Below, in pieces: positions 61,355-64,000 of a DNA stretch of 64,000 bases. Source of the DNA: Rhodospirillales bacterium. GTDB taxonomy: Bacteria; Pseudomonadota; Alphaproteobacteria; ATCC43930; CGMCC-115725. The notes under the pieces were generated by a model. That model was not told where the DNA came from and made no database searches. It saw only the letters and a list, made by a program, of their open reading frames with translations. A program made the position numbers and the translations under genes. The DNA lies in NCBI GenBank assembly GCA_028288725.1, contig JAQGIC010000047.1, forward strand, positions 1 through 64,000, in the 5' to 3' direction. How positions within the stretch are numbered: position 1 is the stretch's first letter; every line of letters starts with the position of its first letter.

Positions 61355-61771
61355 ATGAACAAGATCATCGCGGCGACGGGGCTTGCTATAGTCATGGCCG
61401 CGTCGCTCGGATCGAGTGCATTTGCTGCCGATACTATGATTCAGGCGGATCAGATGCGTGCCAACAAGATCATTGGCTCGTCCGTCTACGATCGCCAAAA
61501 CCAGAATGTCGCCAGCGTCAAGGATCTGATCCTCGACAAGGACGGCAAGATCGTCGATGTGGTGCTGAGCTATGGCTCGACCGCTGGGATCGGCGGCAAG
61601 TATGTCGCCGTGTCGTTCGGCAGCCTGAAACTCAACAACAACCGTCTGACCCTGGACCAGACCAAGGACCAGCTGGCGGCCCTGCCGCAGTATAAGCTGG
61701 AAGACAAGGCGACCGGCAGCGGCGAGGGTGCGGTCCCGCCGACCGGCGGCCACGCCAGCAAGCCGAACTGA
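61355..61771 (+). CDS. Exported PRC-barrel domain protein
   Basis: This 138-residue protein has a signal peptide ending near ASLGSSAFA (residue 25) and a PRC-barrel domain (about 40-105) with RANKIIGSSVYDRQNQNVASVKDLILDKDGKIVDVVLS and a Gly-rich turn. PRC-barrels bind RNA, reaction centres or other partners; the exported form is often a stress protein. The ATG at 61355 follows GGAG at six bases and was preferred to 61343. The tail is Gly/Pro-rich. A perfect 13-bp terminator hairpin lies between this and the convergent gene. Confidence 0.85.
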   Translation: MNKIIAATGLAIVMAASLGSSAFAADTMIQADQMRANKIIGSSVYDRQNQNVASVKDLILDKDGKIVDVVLSYGSTAGIGGKYVAVSFGSLKLNNNRLTLDQTKDQLAALPQYKLEDKATGSGEGAVPPTGGHASKPN

Positions 61772-61795
61772 GCGGCTTTCGTTCGGGATGAGATG

Positions 61796-61825
61796 ACGCC
61801 GCCGGCGAGCAATCGCCGGCGGCGT
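61796..61825. terminator. Terminator hairpin between convergent genes
   Basis: ACGCCGCCGGCGA (61796-61808) pairs perfectly with TCGCCGGCGGCGT (61813-61825) around a GCAA tetraloop. No T run follows, but the place between convergent genes favours termination. Confidence 0.7.
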
Positions 61826-61839
61826 TAGCCGTTGTGCCT

Positions 61840-62469
61840 TTAGGCCGGGAGCGCGCTTGTGACCGTCCTGGCCAGTTCCGCCATGCGGAATGGCTTACGC
61901 AGGAACGGTGCCGCGCGGAGCCGCGGGTCCAAGGACCGGACCTCGCTATAGCCGGTCGCGAAGACGATCGACAACTCCGGGCGTCGATCGAGCAACCAGC
62001 CGGCCACGTCGAGCCCGCTCTCGCCGGCGAGTTCGCAATCGACGATCGCGAGATCTGGCTGCTGCTCCAGTCCGGCCAGCGCCTCGGCGCCGTCGGCGGC
62101 TTCGATCAGACGATAGCCCAGCGCTCGCAGCAGTTCGACCAGCACGAGACGGACATCGAGATCGTCGTCTATGATCAGAATGGTCCGTTGCCGCGCCGCC
62201 GCTTCCGGCCGGAGCATCGGATCGACGGGACGTTCGTCTCGCTGCATGATGCCGCCGAGGGCCAATATGCGGTCGACCAGCCCTGTGCCGCGGCCGATCG
62301 TGTCCAGCCCATGCTCGGCGATATCGATGATCCGCGCTTCGGCCGATCGGCTGCGGATCAGTTCCAGGCAAGCGGTCATCGCCAGCAGCAGATTGTTGAA
62401 ATCATGCGCCAGGCCCGCAGCCTGCTTGCCGATGTCCGGATCCTGCTCGTGTCTGGGTGGCGCGGGCAC
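61840..62469 (-). CDS. DHp-REC protein lacking an ATPase domain
   Basis: This 209-residue protein combines a histidine-kinase dimerisation helix pair (about 10-75), with a phospho-acceptor His22 in GLAHDFNNLLLAM, and a C-terminal receiver domain (about 95-209) with Asp144, an acidic cluster IIDDDLD near 100-105, Thr172 and Lys192. The CA (HATPase) domain that normally sits between is absent, with only about 20 residues of linker. It could pass phosphate between His and Asp, or be a remnant of a hybrid kinase. It lies three bases after a stand-alone receiver gene. Confidence 0.8.
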   Translation of the reverse strand: MPAPPRHEQDPDIGKQAAGLAHDFNNLLLAMTACLELIRSRSAEARIIDIAEHGLDTIGRGTGLVDRILALGGIMQRDERPVDPMLRPEAAARQRTILIIDDDLDVRLVLVELLRALGYRLIEAADGAEALAGLEQQPDLAIVDCELAGESGLDVAGWLLDRRPELSIVFATGYSEVRSLDPRLRAAPFLRKPFRMAELARTVTSALPA

Positions 62470-62472
62470 GCT

Positions 62473-62844
62473 TCAGCGGGCACAGACGGCGTTGACCGTC
62501 TCCAGCAGGTCGCCGGCAAGGAACGGCTTCTTCAGTACCGGAGTGTCGACGCTGGCGGGTAAATGCGCGGTTTCCTCGCGCCCGGTCATGATGATGAACG
62601 GTATGTTCCGCTCGGCCAGGATCACGGTGACCTCGCTGGCATCGCTGCCGTCCAGCATCAGGTCGACAAGCGCCCCCGCCCCCTCGAAGCGATGGGCGGC
62701 CTCGATCGCGCTCGCCACCGTCTCGCACGGTCCGACCGTGCGATATCCGGCGCGCGTCAGCGCATCCTCGATATACATCGCGATCAGAGGTTCGTCCTCG
62801 ATGATAAGGATTTCCGGTGCATCGATCGATCGGGATTCCATCAT
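62473..62844 (-). CDS. Single-domain response regulator
   Basis: This 123-residue CheY-like receiver has an acidic pocket in LIIEDEP near 14-20, the phospho-Asp in ALVDLMLDG near 61, Thr in IIMTGRE near 86 and Lys in VLKKPF near 103. It has no output domain. It begins with one of three tandem start codons (TTG at 62847, ATG at 62844 and 62841). It leads a two-gene unit with the DHp-REC protein, so the two likely exchange phosphate. Confidence 0.88.
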   Translation of the reverse strand: MMESRSIDAPEILIIEDEPLIAMYIEDALTRAGYRTVGPCETVASAIEAAHRFEGAGALVDLMLDGSDASEVTVILAERNIPFIIMTGREETAHLPASVDTPVLKKPFLAGDLLETVNAVCAR

Positions 62845-62951
62845 CAACCCGCAGTTTCCCCGACAAACGGAGGGCTTTACAGAAACGTTCCCCAGGAATT
62901 GTGACGGAAGTTCCGCACTTTTCAGTGGAAGTTTCGTCCTTCCGGACCGGC

Positions 62952-64000
62952 TCAGGCGGCGATCGAGCGAATCGCGCGGCCGGCGGTCAGCACCATCGTA
63001 CCCCAGGCCGGCAGCAAAAGATCATTTTCTTCGCGATCCCAGGCACAATAGGCGAAACGCGCCGGGGTTGATGACAAATTGAACACGCACAGGACGCGCT
63101 CGTGGCCCAGGCGTCGCACGAAGCTCAGCACGTCGCCGTTGCGATGGATTTCGTCGATGCCGCCGCGCAGCAGGGCGGGCATCGCCTTGCGCGCCTTCAG
63201 GAACCGGCGCCAATGGGCGAGCGCGCTGTCGGAATCCCGTTCCTGGACATCGACCGCCCGGGCGCGATGCTCGGCCGGTACCGGCAGCCATGGCGTACCG
63301 GTGGTGAAGCCGCCGGCAGGGGCCGCCTCCCGCCAGGGCATCGGCGTCCGGCCGCCGTCACGGCCGCGGAATTCCGGCCAGAAGGCGATGCCGAACGGAT
63401 CGCGCAACTGATCATGGGAGAGATCCGCCTCGGGCAGGCCCAACTCGTCGCCCTGATACAGGCAGATCGGGCCGGGTAGGCAGCCCAGCAGGGTCATGAA
63501 CGCGCGTTCCGCGGCCGGATCGGCACCGCCCCAGCGACTGGCGAGCCGGACGACATCGTGATTGCCGAAGGCCCAGCACAGGCCATTGCCCTCGATCGCG
63601 CTCTTGGCCTCGACCAGGGTTGCTTCCAGGATCGCGGCCGAGACGCCGCTGCGCAGCAGGCGAAGCGTATAGGCCAGATGCAGCCGGCCCGGCCGGGTAT
63701 ATTCGGCGATCCGCTCGAACGCGCCCGGCTGGCTCGACACCTCGCCCAGCGTCACGGTGCCGGGGTATTCGTCGGTCAGTGCCCGGATGCGAGCCATGAT
63801 GGCGAGCGCGTCGGCATGCAGCATGTCGTGGTCGTGGCGCTGGAGTGCGAACGGCTTCGACGGGATCTTGCCATCGGCGGGTGGCAACGGCGGATTGCCG
63901 CGCAGAGCCGGGTCATGCGCCATGAAATCGATCGCATCCAGACGGAAGCCGTCGACCCCGCGATCCAGCCAGAAGCGGCCGGTCGCCAGGATCGCATCGA
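62952..64000 (-). CDS. Alpha-glucosidase, GH13 family (cut by window end)
   Basis: The C-terminal 349 codons of a GH13 alpha-amylase-family enzyme are present; the 5' end lies beyond 64000. The nucleophile Asp is in GVDGFRLDAIDF near the window edge, the acid/base Glu is in VTLGEVSS near 63820-63840, and the transition-state Asp is in FGNHDVVR near 63550-63570. These are typical of alpha-glucosidase or oligo-1,6-glucosidase. It presumably acts on maltodextrins or glycogen fragments. The ATG at 63923 is internal. Confidence 0.92.
   Translation of the reverse strand, partial: DAILATGRFWLDRGVDGFRLDAIDFMAHDPALRGNPPLPPADGKIPSKPFALQRHDHDMLHADALAIMARIRALTDEYPGTVTLGEVSSQPGAFERIAEYTRPGRLHLAYTLRLLRSGVSAAILEATLVEAKSAIEGNGLCWAFGNHDVVRLASRWGGADPAAERAFMTLLGCLPGPICLYQGDELGLPEADLSHDQLRDPFGIAFWPEFRGRDGGRTPMPWREAAPAGGFTTGTPWLPVPAEHRARAVDVQERDSDSALAHWRRFLKARKAMPALLRGGIDEIHRNGDVLSFVRRLGHERVLCVFNLSSTPARFAYCAWDREENDLLLPAWGTMVLTAGRAIRSIAA

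Noticed and set aside
1-64000. CRISPR array, tRNA, rRNA, IS element or phage genes
   Set aside because: No regularly spaced direct repeats, cloverleaf-forming stretches, transposase or phage domains were found.

Overview
The window is GC-rich DNA with densely packed genes, many ATGA or TGATG start/stop overlaps, Tat-type signal peptides and complete ABC-transporter operons. Gene content and style (phn C-P lyase operon in the order GHIJKLM divergent from phnF, LivM-LivG fusion, PRC-barrel protein, small SFPASDP protein) point to a free-living soil or plant-associated alphaproteobacterium, probably Rhodospirillales-like. The exact genus cannot be read from the sequence. I see no rRNA, tRNA, CRISPR array, phage or intact IS element.

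Layout. 0.2-9 kb holds housekeeping genes: dihydroorotase, a thiolase, an AcuI-type reductase, an EamA exporter, a YjbR protein, an RluA-type pseudouridine synthase, an ICL/PEPM-family lyase and an Ada-AlkA DNA-repair fusion. A VapBC toxin-antitoxin pair lies at 9.2-9.8 kb. At 9.8-11.7 kb a class III nucleotide cyclase is translationally coupled to a DUF1045 (2H phosphoesterase-like) gene. At 11.9-15.6 kb there is an odd coupled trio: a thioredoxin-fold/2-oxoglutarate oxygenase fusion, a sulfotransferase-like protein and an amidase. 15.7-22.8 kb is the C-P lyase operon (phnGHIJKLM plus an AhpD-like gene), with a good Pho-box promoter shared with divergent phnF. 23-29 kb holds a cell-wall amidase, several hypotheticals, an LDH2-family dehydrogenase, a PhnW-like aminotransferase and Dps.

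29.6-34 kb encodes an ABC-F ATPase and a polar amino-acid transporter lacking its ATPase. 34.4-43.6 kb holds a secreted esterase-like protein and what looks like a two-component flavin monooxygenase system: flavin reductase, PucR-type regulator, NtaA-type monooxygenase and a complete PotABCD-type importer. 43.7-49.3 kb has RecQ, a BenE transporter, an FAH-family hydrolase and a double cold-shock-domain protein. 50.3-55.7 kb is a threonine-aldolase-like gene coupled to a branched-chain amino-acid ABC operon whose LivM-LivG fusion lacks the ABC signature motif. 57-64 kb is a carbohydrate region (glycogen synthase, GH15 glucoamylase/trehalase-like enzyme, GH13 alpha-glucosidase cut by the window end) with small stress-type proteins and two response-regulator genes, one an unusual DHp-REC protein without an ATPase domain.

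How they work together. The phn genes, PhnW-like enzyme and DUF1045 protein make phosphonate use under phosphate starvation the best-supported theme. The monooxygenase/transporter cluster suggests uptake and oxidative cleavage of an unknown N- or S-containing compound. A dispersed palindromic repeat occurs five times at gene 3' ends. In several copies its terminal TAG is the stop codon of the adjacent gene, which is the most unusual non-coding pattern in the window.
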